A DNA stretch of 64,000 bases from Amyelois transitella (Eukaryota; Arthropoda; Insecta; Lepidoptera; Pyralidae), in the NCBI RefSeq assembly GCF_032362555.1, contig NC_083517.1:4112001-4176000 (forward strand). The letters are read 5' to 3'. The stretch's first letter is position 1. Every line of letters begins with the position of its first letter. The notes below the pieces were generated by a model. The model made no database searches and was not told the origin of the DNA. It was given only the letters and a program-made list of their open reading frames with translations. The position numbers were made by a program, and so were the translations under genes. Positions 13,216-24,547 of the stretch are shown here, piece by piece.

Positions 13216-15280
13216 TTCCAGCTTTTTGTTCATTGTTAATGTTATTTATTTTCTATGAAATTATGGTCCATTGAACGAACACACTAGAATCGCCCCACGC
13301 TAAGGTTGCTTCACGGTGTGGTGGTCACGGTCCATAATAAATATTTGGCCTTGAAAGTTGAAGTAGAGAATTAAGTAAAATATAACACTATTACATATCA
13401 GCTAAAACTCTTGCAAAGAAAATATTTAAAAATAAAATCATTCAAGCTTTTTCTTGATTATAAGATCCCGACCACCCCAGCCGATATCACCTTTTATTGT
13501 CTACTCGTTTTAGTAGATAGGTACTAATACTTATAGACTTTACAGTACTAGAAAAATTATTTCCTTATATCTCTTAAGTGTAAGCTATGAAACTGTAGCT
13601 ATCACCTAAGGCGACAACTGTGTAGTCGGATTAAGTAATTCGTTATTGCACATAGAGTAATGATTTCTGTCGTGAAGGGAGTTTCAATTGGATATTGGCG
13701 GACAAGTCACGTTCCGTTGCGCAGCCGAGGATACTTCTCATGCAGAACGGACGTAGGACTATTCTGCGATTCATGGAACCAAACAAACAAATTCAATGAA
13801 TTATATATGGTAAATTAACAAAATTCTATCGCGCATGACTGGTTAGAAATAAAATATTTTTCAGCAAAAACGTAATATTATTCAAAGCTGTTAAAAAATC
13901 CATATAGGTACCTCGCTATTAATCTGTAAATATCGTAGTCAAGTCAGGAGTTATTGTTTTTCATGAACAGTTATTGTTTGCTTTGCACACGTTTGTTTGC
14001 CCACAGCGAACAATGCGCTGCGTCAAAAACATATTGTTCAATAGAAGAGTTCAATCTAGCTAGGGCACGACCGAATATTTCAGTAACTTTTATTTAAATC
14101 AATTTATTAAAAAAAAAATATTATTTACAAACCTATTTCCTAACTGGTAAATAGATTTACCTATCCATTGAACAACACCTTAGTCCCTTCATAATTTCGA
14201 GATTAAGATAATTTTGATTGAGTGATGCATGATCTTTCAAAGACAACGATATAGGAAATAAAAATTTAATTAATGCAACGACGTAATAGCCATTAAATGA
14301 CTTTGCAATAATATAGCTTTTGTTAATGGAAACGGATAAAATAATTCAAATGGTCAAACGTGCTTGAAGATTGCTCACTATAGCTCGGGAGATTGCGTCA
14401 TGGTCCTAGATTACGTTTATTAAAATAATAACCGGAAATGTATTTCCATTATATAAAGTAGATATATCAAAATACTATAATAGAGCAATGATGCAAACCA
14501 TCCCAACATTTAGCAACCCTATAGCCGCAATCAATTTAAGTATGCTGCGCGGTCACCGCACCAAATAATTATAGCAAATACTCACATGCACTGCAAACAA
14601 GTTTTTAAGTTACTTGACTTGTTTTTGCACAGAAACAATTTGAAAATAATTCTAAGAGTTCTCATTTGTTTGGTTCTTGGTGTGATTTCAAGTTGAACGT
14701 TGAACTTTAAAAAGACGATATTCTAACTTGTCTTCGCTGCAAGTTCATGTTCAATCACGTTTATTTAAATTATTTTATCGTTTTTTTGCATATAATAATT
14801 CGTGTCATAACTTTTAGTGACTAATAATTTTCTTTCTTTTTCAGGTAAGGAGATATGGTATAAATTCTCTTTTAGTGAGTACGAAATAAACATACAAAGA
14901 AAATTTTAAGACATTTTGACCATCTTAAATATTGTTAAATACTTGTTTATGTCAACATTCATGTATATTTTACCTTTTTATTTTGCTCAAAAAAAGAACA
15001 TTTAAAAGTTATAAATTTAAATAGCCAAATAATTTTTTTTCTTATTCGAAGTGACAGTGGTTTATTCATATTTCATAATTTATGTTTAAATTTTTATACT
15101 CCATACGGAAATGTTTAAATAGCTCAAGAAATTATATTAAAAACAGTAAATAAAAATAAGTAAAATAAATTAAAAAGTTCACTGGGTTTCTTCAAGTTTC
15201 CATTTTCAAATTTTGACCTGATGATTATTTGATCACCTAGAAATAAATCGTTTCGACCAAAAATGTATCATCCGAATCGG
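13216..15280. other. AT-rich stretch without a recognisable gene
   Basis: No supported gene, RNA or repeat was found. Homopolymer runs and AT-rich sequence dominate. Confidence 0.45.
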
Positions 15281-15283
15281 TCT

Positions 15284-15357
15284 ATAAATAAATATATACA
15301 GGAAAAATTACACATATTGAGTTAGCCTCGAAGTAAGTTTGAGACTTGTACTACGTA
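15284..15357 (-). mobile_element. 3' fragment of tRNA-headed SINE family
   Basis: The sequence ATAAATATATACAGG, AAATTACACATATTGAGTTA and a following GCCTCGAAGTAAG block matches the left end of the tRNA-headed SINE at about 62,955-63,165, which has ATAAATATATACGAG and AAATTACACTGATTGAGTTA. Only the part distal to the tRNA head is present, so this is a 5'-truncated copy on the minus strand. Confidence 0.55.
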
Positions 15358-15361
15358 ACAA

Positions 15362-16885
15362 ACAAGAACATAACAATTGCAAAAGAATTGAAAACTACCT
15401 CTTATTTTATGTCTTTTGGAAAATCACACTTGACACATCAAGATCTTACCGTCTTGTTGTGGCGTCAAGCCCATAATTCAATTACCACCCACAACACATA
15501 AATGGGTTAGTGGCTCGGCTTCCCAGTCTCTGCAGCCGACGTCATTATCCACATTATTGTAGTTGCAGCTTGTTTTTTATCACTGTTTAATAAAAAAGGC
15601 CAAATGGTTGTTTTAAGAAGCCAGGACTTCTGGTATTTTACGCTTATTTTTATTTAGAAAAATAGCTTATTTCTCAAAATTGCAGTAAAATTTCCTTTGA
15701 GGGACTGCACTGTTTTCATACATGACCGGAAGTAAAATTGTAGTGAAAGTAAACAGCATATAATTGTCCTACGTGCTATTTTCAGCCATATAATATGTTA
15801 CGTATTAATCATTTTCAATTGATATGGTATGATATCATATCATGGTTACCTGCGTGACTCATCACATTCGTGAAACGATGTGAAGCGTACGATTTGGATT
15901 CGATACTGCATGCATTGGATGCTGCTCTCGAATTACTCAAATAACTTTCTATGCTTCGAGAGAAACTGCCACAAATGTCTATGATATCTCGCTTATTTAA
16001 TCAACGGAACGAAATCAAGTGTGTTACTTACCGATACTATTCTGTTATCGTATCATGCTAATGTATTTCTGTCACGTGTTTCTATATTGTACTCCATTGT
16101 GTTAACACAAAGTTGTAACTAATAATAGAGCAATGAATCGATCGGCTTGTTACAGAATGATTAATAACGTCTTAAACTGTAATTTAAGAACACCATGAGT
16201 GTCACCGTCTCATTTTTGATGACGTATTTGGTAGCGATTCGCGTTATCAGCGATTGCTGGATTTGTATTAATATTTTTGTAAGATCACTACTTTTATTTA
16301 GAAGATCGATATGATTTTATACGAAATCATTCCTGTAGTCTTTTCCAGCCTATATTCAAATTATTTTTCCTCTTTTGTAATACTTAAACCGTGAATCAAG
16401 TGAAAAACAAGTGAGGTTTTTCGGCGGATGTCACGGTTATTTGATGCAAAAAGGTATTAAGGCCACGTTCGGACATGCTAGCATTTGTCATCGTCGTTGT
16501 TCCAATTTGTCACACTATTAACTGATAGATTTTTCTGGATTTTAACGAAAGAGTGGTTTAAGCAGTGCTTGCGAATTTGAATCTTATCATGACACATACT
16601 TGCATGCATCGTTTTTTTATAATCAATTTCATCATTAGTTCTCAAACATTCATGAATAATTTTGTGATAACGATGTTACCATCACACACGTGCTTATTTT
16701 TAACAATAGTTCTAAACAATATTTGATAGACAAGTATCGTATCGTAATTTTGAACCTGTTTGTCAATCGTTATTACCTGATATGAACATCGCATTAATAT
16801 TAAAATTGTAAGCTGAAACACAGCACGGATTTTGCTAAAGTTTGGGGTTATGTAAAATTATGATATTACTGGGTGATTTCTGCCC
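15362..16885. other. AT-rich stretch without a recognisable gene
   Basis: No supported gene or named repeat. A short near-palindromic run at about 15,828-15,842 (ATGGTATGATATCATATCAT) is too low in complexity to interpret. Confidence 0.45.
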
Positions 16886-17495
16886 AAGGAAATGTACTAC
16901 ATATCATCTGTGGTGAATGGAGCTTTGCATGCCTTTATGAGCAGTCAGAAACTATCCAAAAAGGCTCGACTGGCTGTGCACAGGGGCGTGTTGGTCCCGA
17001 CATTAATGTATGGGAGTGAAAGTTGGGTATGGCAAAAGAAGCATGAAAGCAGAATAAATGCAGTGGAAATGAGAGCGTTAAGGAGTATGATGGGTGTGAA
17101 ATTGAGTGACAGGATAAGGAACAGCGTGATAAGGGAATGTTGTGATGTGAAAGAAGATGTAGTTACAGGAATAGAAAAGGGTATGTTAAGATGGTTCGGT
17201 CATGTGGAGAGGATGAATGAAAGCAGGTTGACTAAGCAGATATACAAGGAGAGTGTGGAGGGAAAGGTCGGAGTGGGAAGACCTAGACGAACGTATCTTG
17301 ATCAAATTAAGGACGTCCTGGTAAAGGGTCAGGTCAAAAGTACCCGAAACCGCCGAGCTTGTATGAAGAGAGTTATGAATGTGGACGAAGCGAAAGAAGT
17401 ATGCAGAGATCGTGGCAAGTGGAAAGAGGTAGTCTCTGCCTACCCCTCCGGGAAAGAGGCGTGATTTTATGTATGTATGTGTATGTATGTATCAT
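16886..17495 (+). mobile_element. 5'-truncated RTE-like LINE with reverse-transcriptase C-terminus and TATG tail
   Basis: An intact 190-codon frame (16892-17464) encodes the thumb and C-terminal part of a non-LTR reverse transcriptase. It contains VLVPTLMYGSESWVW, the segment INAVEMRALRSMMGV, the block MLRWFGHVERMNESRLTKQI, the basic run GVGRPRRTY, and a C-terminus WKEVVSAYPSGKEA. These are hallmarks of the RTE-like LINEs abundant in Lepidoptera. The palm domain and endonuclease are missing, as expected for 5' truncation during target-primed insertion. The frame ends at a TGA and the copy ends in a TATGTATGTATG tail. The open frame suggests a fairly recent insertion. It cannot move on its own. 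Clade assignment is from remembered motif style, not a search. Confidence 0.8.
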
Positions 17496-17639
17496 CTGTA
17501 AAATGGGAATAAAAAAGACAAAGCACGAAAAATTAATACATAAAATTTTCCAAAAAATTCCCCTGTTATATTCATTATTGTATAACTGGTAACTGAAACC
17601 CATAATCATCTAACTGGTGAATAACAAAATCACCCACCA

Positions 17640-17750
17640 TAGAACCAATTGTCAGTCCAGGTCCCCAAGCTGTGACGTCACAACAGTATGCGCTGGCGCT
17701 GCGGAGCGTGACGCGGCTTCCGCTGTCGTTTCCGCCTTCACGAATTATAT
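17640..17750. promoter_or_regulatory. CpG-rich patch with CRE palindrome
   Basis: A GC-rich patch of about 110 bp contains the 12-bp perfect palindrome TGTGACGTCACA (17671-17682). Its core TGACGTCA is the full CREB/ATF binding consensus. The patch then continues with several CpG-dense words such as GGAGCGTGACGCGG. It sits just 3' of the LINE, in a region with no gene. It could be an enhancer, an unrecognised promoter or exon, or a repeat fragment. Confidence 0.35.
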
Positions 17751-18307
17751 GAACTGTTCATTTGGATTTCCATAATAATGACTTATTTTTAACTTTATCC
17801 GTTTCTTATACGGAGGTAGTAGTTGATAATATGACACAATCGTAAATTCTGTGTGATGATTTTAATCGTTTTTGCCGTTTCATACTTGATTAACGAGTGT
17901 TTCAATAGGACGTTAGTTATTTCTCTGCCCCATTTGCCTTTTAAAATGCCACCATTATCACTACACCTACAGATTTTAATTACGAGTAGTTATGCTTTCT
18001 GTTACTACATGTACTTTAAACAAGACAACGAATCATTTTATTTTGATCCGTCTTGAAGAATTCCAAGAAAACTACTGTGTTACCAAGTCTTGCAACCGGC
18101 AAGCGAGTTGTGCAATTAAAGTGTGTTATGGTAACTGATTATTCATTTATATGGCCGTTAAAACGGGGAATCATATGAACTAACTGTAGTATTACTGCAA
18201 CAACCTATTTTAACTACTACCTTATTTACTTTAACATTTGATTTGCGGGTTAAGACTCGTTATAGAAGTTTATCGTTTTCATCTTGGTTTTGTATTGGCC
18301 TGGCTTG

Positions 18308-18459
18308 GTTGATGAGCTAGCAACTTGACACTATTTGAATCTCAATTCTATCATGGTGCCAAACAGCTGAACGTGGCCTTTCAGTCTTTTCAACACTGTT
18401 GGCTCTGTATACCTCGCAAAGGATAAGTATAGACGTGACTTGTCTACGTATGTATGTAA
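18308..18459 (+). mobile_element. SINE-like element with TATG tail, 5'-truncated
   Basis: The copy begins at GTTGATGAGCTAGCAACTTG and carries CACTATTTGAATCTCAATTC, CCAAACAGCTGAACGTGGCC, TTTTCAACACTGTTGGCTCT and AGACGTGACT in family order. It ends in a TATGTATGT tail with a small disruption before it. Confidence 0.8.
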
Positions 18460-20970
18460 ATCTTGGTAGTTCTCGCTAAATGCGCCCATGGAATTATTAT
18501 GAAAATTACTCTTATTATGAATCATAAACCGTACATATTATCAGTGTTGTTTAATTGTAGCTTGTCAAAGTCGATTACAAGTATGAAGTCGGCTAAGGAA
18601 GTTAATAGAAAGTAGACGTCGTCAGTAAATCCATTATCGGACCACAAGAAACCAGAGCCTGTCTGCCTGCCCAGGTGTACTGTTTCCAGTGACATATTGC
18701 CATGAGACACCGCCGATCTTATTACGCCGCGCTCATTAATTTACACGGCATTGTGCTGTTGTATCAGTGTTGTCTTATAAAGTTTGCTATAACATCCGGC
18801 AAATTCATGATTACTCTTTAGATTTGAACGAAATAAATAATTTGCCATTAAAATGTGATTCCGATCAGTTTTTATTTTCTATTATCTAAGTGCTATTTTT
18901 TTTATCTCTCCAAATTTCAATTAAAAAAAAAAATTCTAAATTTTTATTCATTACTATAGGATACTATTATATCGCTTAATAATTGTCAAAACGTATGGTT
19001 TGACAACATTGGTTGACGTCAAATAAATTACTTAAAAACTAAGTTTAATGCCGCTTCCAAGGCGTCAGTGCAGAAGAAGCGGTAACAAACTGCACTGCAG
19101 CATTTTCTTCAACAACGTCAACTTCACAATATTAATTAAACTTAGAATAGAATAATTAAATAAACAATCTTTTCAATACATTTTAACCTATGCAAAAGAT
19201 CGTACTTTTAGAATCGTATCGTATAACCAGAATTATTCATTCTTATCTTTCCCGGATCGATAATGTAATGTTACGTTTATCAAGGAAATGGGAATTTAAT
19301 GCACTTTACGATAACGTACCTACTCTGTATACATATTAAATCTGACACGAAAAACGAGGTAGTAGAAAGTGTTTCTTAACAGTTTCATATTGTCTGTCTA
19401 TTCATGTCCGTAACCTTTATAAGACGTGTCATGCATTTAAAATTATTCAGCGCGCCGATTTTAATCCGACGCGCGCCAGCGATCTAGATCACATAAGTTT
19501 TTGAATCAGAGGCGTGAGTAGGATCTTGGTGAAAGTGTCCTACAACTCGGAACAATCGATTGTCTCTTTCGAGTGTCATTTAGAAATATTATAGGTATAG
19601 TTATCTCTCCGCGCTATGTAACGTTACAATGCACCCTGACTTTCCGACGAATTTAAATTTAACCGTATCCTAAAAATACTGCCCACGTGCGTCGAATTTT
19701 ACACCGTCCGCGATTGTGGGAGGTGAAAGAGTTATGGTTGGAACTATAAAGCCGACCTACATTACTACTCATTTCCTTGTTTACAACACATATATGTTCG
19801 CCGGCAATACTTTATATGGCGATATTTTAAGATGTTTAATCTTTCTTGGGCTCATTTGAGTGGGCAAATTAACATAAACAATGTCGATAAACTCTCTCGT
19901 GTTTTAAAGTAGGTGACTTTCGTGTAAACTTTATTATTTATTTTGCTTATGTATATATAAGCAAAGTTTATACATATGTATTTTTATAAAAAAACTGATA
20001 GGCCTCGTTCAGCTGTTTATAACATGTACTGCACAAACTTTAATTTAATGAATTAACGTCAGACTGCCTTAAATTTAATTTTGTTTCGAGTGTAAGAAGT
20101 TGAAGTTAGGTAGAAGTTTGTTCGTTCAACAACTATAGCCACATTGTAGTATTGGCGGCTGAGCCATTTCCTTATTAGAGTTATACGTTCACACATTGAA
20201 GAATATGTTCACAATAGCAACAAATCTATTTTTGTTTAAGGGGGCACCGACCAATGGAGACTTCATTCATTTATGCGATGATTCATTGTCTACTCATACG
20301 TCAGTGCGGTTAAAATTTATAAAGGGCAGACAAAAGTGTCGATATAATAAATATTTTATTGAAAATGATTGATGATTACATTGATTTCATTAAGACTAAA
20401 CTTGATGAACTTACAATCTAATTCAAGACGCAAGCAACAAATAACGCCACATGTTTAAATTTCAGCAGTATTATGGCATCCCGATATGAAGGAACTTTCA
20501 GGTCTTTAGTCTTTAATAAGTACTTTTATTGTACCCGATGTTTTCATTATAATTATGTGAATATGAACTAATAGAAAGTGTTTTCACATAAATAGCTATA
20601 CAAAATTATGAAATTTTAAAGCACCTGTAAAGAACTTACTTGCGAGATATTTTAATATTAGTCCTCGCTCTCGCCTTTTACAAATCGTAAACATTACTAC
20701 TACTTCTCAAGTACTTCAGAAAAGAGAAATCAATTTATGATTGTAAGTAGGTATTTCACCATGTAATACGACTTATTTAGTATTATAGCTGCAAGCTGTA
20801 ATCAATCAATATATCAGCTATGAATTATCGAATGATTCAATTTATATTTATACTTTCTTTCCAGCTTTTAATAGAATATTCGAAAATCTTTTATGAATTT
20901 TGTTCATTGTCAAATATTACAGTCACCTCTTGCCGTGTCCTTGTTGATCTATTAACATATTTGGTTATTT
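18460..20970. other. AT-rich stretch without a recognisable gene
   Basis: No supported gene. Small GC-richer words occur at about 19,450-19,490 (CAGCGCGCCG and GACGCGCGCCAGCG), without a frame or recognised element around them. Confidence 0.45.
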
Positions 20971-20975
20971 ATTTT

Positions 20976-21238
20976 TTTACATACATACATATAATCACGT
21001 CTATATCCCTTGCGGGATAGACAGAGCCAACAGTCTTGTAAAGACTAACAGGCCACGTTTAGCTGTTTGGCTTTAAGATGGAATTGAGATTCAAATAGTG
21101 ACAGGTTGCTAGCCCATCGCCTAAAAGAAGAATCCCAAGTTTATAAGCCTACCCCTTAGTCGCCTTTTACTACGTCCATGGGAAATAGATGGAGTGGTCC
21201 TATTCTTTTTTCTATTCGTGCCGGAAACCACACGGCAA
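20976..21238 (-). mobile_element. Near full-length SINE-like element with TATG tail
   Basis: On the plus strand the copy opens with CATACATACATATAATCACG (the tail reversed) and passes through CCTTGCGGGATAGACAGAGC, GGCCACGTTTAGCTGTTTGG, GATTCAAATAGTGACAGGTT, GCTAGCCCATCGCC, TTAGTCGCCTTTTACTACGT and CCATGGG. It ends at GCCGGAAACCACACGGCA, the family's 5' end. At about 260 bp it is one of two near-complete copies in the window, with the one at 61.3 kb. No internal open frame of note, so it depends on another element for movement. Confidence 0.85.
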
Positions 21239-21239
21239 T

Positions 21240-22660
21240 TATTTTTTTAGTTAAATTAAAAGTTCGCTTGGTCGCCCAGGTTAGGTACTTGAGCGTAAGA
21301 TTAAAAATCATCTACATAACCATAGCGATGCTTAGTGTTCAAGTTCTAAAATGACTTCATCGGAACTAGTTGGGAAAGATTGTTGTAATTTATCTCTTAC
21401 AGCGATTAGGCGATCTTATTGAACTGTAGTTCAGTTAACAGATAATTTTTAGGAATGTATGTATTTCCGATTATCCTAATAATCCCAACCCAGCACAACT
21501 ACTGAAAGTTTAAACAGTGCCGTGTCATTAGCAACCAGTAGCAAAAAATACTAACGCGGTAGTTAATTTTCCATACATTACAATATACATAACACTTGTA
21601 ATGTAATATAGATTAAAGCCAATGAGGAAATTCTCGTATCTCATCGATGGTCGTTAAACTTCCGGGAAGATATATTATTACCTATTTTCTTCTGTGTTGA
21701 TAATGATTTTCCCGAATTGAGTAGGTGTTCTCTTTAAAAAGATAAATATTTTAATTTGCATATTGTTCTAAATCACGAAATGGGTCGAAAAGCTAGATGA
21801 CCAAAAGATTTGACAGGATTATTGTCCTCAATATAAATCAGCGACGAACAATTGTGGAGGATTTTGTCTGTTACTCGTGAATGAAGGCGACAAATAACTA
21901 ACAAATCGAACAAAGAATGCCTAGATTTTATTTAAAATTTAATTTAGTCCATATTATGCGACCACTGACAAACCAAATTTACGATAGGTGCTGAGTTGGC
22001 TAGTAAAAACAAATTAAAACTATAACAGTTTCGGACGGTCCGTGACTCAGTGTATAACACTCGCCGGATACTAGTGGCCGTAGCCTCAATACGCACAAGA
22101 CCTCGAATTATAGCGTAATTGAGCCGATTTAGAATAATGTACTGGTTGAGCGATGAAAAATTGCTATACAAGTTGTTATTTTGACATATCCGTATCATAC
22201 CCCGTCATTAGCATCATATTCTCATATATTACACACACATGGAACATAACAAAATCGTCGCATATTTATAAAAGAATAATTAATGTAAAGGAAACAAGAG
22301 AAATCTGTAGGATTGTATTGTAAGTGAAAATCCATAGTCTTTGTCTACGTGTGTGGTTGTATATATAGATATGTTTGTATCATTGGTGTATTGTTGGTTA
22401 ATAATTATAGGAAATATTTAAGGCATAATGACCTCTTTAGTCGGTGTTTCCGTTGTATTGTGTGTAGTTAATTGGGATTAATTCGTTTCGCACGGTGCAA
22501 TTCATCAGCGCAACGGCTGGTGGGTGCAACAATCGGTCACCCACGCCTGTTGAAACAATGAACCGTGAATGTCCCTAAATGTTCGCCGTGTTTGATGATC
22601 ATCCTACGAGTTTCCTAATTTTGATGTTTATTTCTATTTATTATTTAATCGAAATTCAGA
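21240..22660. other. AT-rich stretch without a recognisable gene
   Basis: No supported gene, RNA gene or named repeat was recognised. Confidence 0.45.
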
Positions 22661-22661
22661 G

Positions 22662-22770
22662 ATATTGACAAGTTGCTAGCTAAGGTTTCATAAGAGCCTT
22701 TGATTGACTCTCAAAACAAGTGCTGGCATTATTTTTCTTCGTTACCATACCAGCATGGAAGCATAATAAT
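22662..22770 (-). mobile_element. Fragment of a SINE-like variant with a different 5' module
   Basis: The fragment starts in family sequence (GACAAGTTGCTAGC) and then has TTTGATTGACT followed by TTTTTCTTCGTTACCA and CCAGCATGGAAGC. The same second half occurs beside another family member at about 48,490-48,580 (TTTTGATTGACT, TTTTTTCTTCGCTACCA, CCAGCATGGAAGC). The usual module ending in GGAACCACACGGC is absent in both. This suggests a subfamily with its own 5' end. Confidence 0.5.
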
Positions 22771-24370
22771 AACATGAAATATGGCGGCATACACAACCCA
22801 TTGTTTAAATGACATAACTTTATGTTCTTTCTATTGTTTTATTCATATTTCTATATTATGCAATAGTGCAGGAAGGAAATTGTTGGCATTCATTGAAGCA
22901 TTCGTTTACAATATGTGCTTGTTTCACGCACGACGGTTTGGTCGGCCGGAGTTTGCTCTGCATCGTCGGCATACAAGTTCCGTGTGCCCGATTCTTAACA
23001 TTTTGGTTGAACCACGTGTAATTTTGTAACAAACTCTTCTACTACACGATACAACTGTAAGATACAATTTTAATTCCGCTTTTATTATCTTTGCAGCCAT
23101 CAACAAGTTACGCCATATGTTACGAATACCTAATGGTAGAATGATGACTTTGAAATCCAACGCTGTAACTAATATTTGTATTATGCAAAGTTGTTTCATT
23201 ATTAATGCTTATCTAGCAATGCTACCAGTCACTTGCCCTTCAAGGAGATATATAACTAAGCTATGTGCTTTTTTTCTAAGAAAAATGTATGGCGATCTTT
23301 GTTGATAATTTTTTTCATCAGTTATGATTTGTAGTATCGGTTCCTATTTTTCCAAACGGATTATCAGTAGGAAATAAGCTAAGTAAAATGTGTAAATCTT
23401 CTTATTTTATCCGAGGTAATTCTTAGTCAGTACTCTCAAGATTAAATCCTCATGGTTTCACGCGATTTTTCTCCGGTGCCGGTCTTGCAGTCTGTTTCAC
23501 CACCATTTTAATACTGTTGTCTGGCCTTATATGCTGTGTTGCCTATAAGAGCCGTTCATGGACGATCTTTAAAAAAGATTAAATACATTGTTCCATTTGG
23601 CAACAATTCAACTATATTTATATCAATCATCGTAATGAGGTAATATTAATCTACCGGATAACATGTACCTCAATCATGTGTTATTTAAGCAAAGTATTCA
23701 TTCGCTTAATAACCGACATTGTATAGCAATTTGCTTTTTGCTCCTGGTTTTATTCAGACTTTGTTTTGTTTCTTTTTTGCCTCAGAATAGTTGAAGATAA
23801 TTCGTCTTAGAGTTTAATATGTCTTAATAACGGTTTATTATTATTGTATCATAAAAACTAAATCTGTTGTCAGACACTACACATACTAATCAAAAAGCTT
23901 ATTTACCGTTCATCATATCAGTCGCCAGTTATAAATATGTATGTAGAAAGATAACTTAATATTTTGTTATTCGTTTAGTCTTCTTGCAACAATCGGGTCT
24001 GTGATTCCGTGTCAGACGCATCATTTTTGAGTGACGTGCCCCTAAAATGCATTTGTAATTTTGTTATGAAATCGAAATAACATTTATTCTTTTGTAAACG
24101 TAATCATTTAACACTGCGTACTTCAAATTTAACCTGTCGAATTTGTTAATTTTCATATCTATAAATTCTCAATGTTGTAAACAAACTAATATGTTCAATT
24201 TTCTATTACGCAAAGTGTTAGGTACGAGTACAACACCTTTGGGTCAATGGTGATTAGTTTTCTTCATCGTTCAATTTATCTCATTATTTCAGTGGATTTG
24301 TAATCTTCATTGTAAGCATTGGTATCTGTCAGCGTCCTTTTCTTCGAAACCTTTCTCATTTGGTACATTC
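22771..24370. other. Stretch without a recognisable gene
   Basis: Overlapping frames of 82 and 91 codons at 22.8-23.2 kb lie on opposite strands, have no recognisable motif or splice support, and are not called. Confidence 0.45.
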
Positions 24371-24547
24371 ATAACATATATATATAGTCACGTTTATTTC
24401 CCTTGCGGGGTAGAAAGACCCAACAGTCTTGAAAAACAGAAAGGCCACGTACAGCTGTTTGGCTTAATAATAGAATTGAGATTCAAATAGTGATAGGTTA
24501 CTAGCCCATCGCCAACAAGAAGAACCCTACGTTTATTAGTCTTTCCG
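24371..24547 (-). mobile_element. SINE-like element with TATG tail, partial
   Basis: Plus-strand landmarks in order are ATATATATATAGTCACGTTT, CCCTTGCGGGGTAGAAAGAC, AGGCCACGTACAGCTGTTTG, GAATTGAGATTCAAATAGTG, and CTAGCCCATCGCC followed by GTTTATTAGTC. The family's 5' third is missing. The tail has decayed to a TATA run. Confidence 0.8.
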
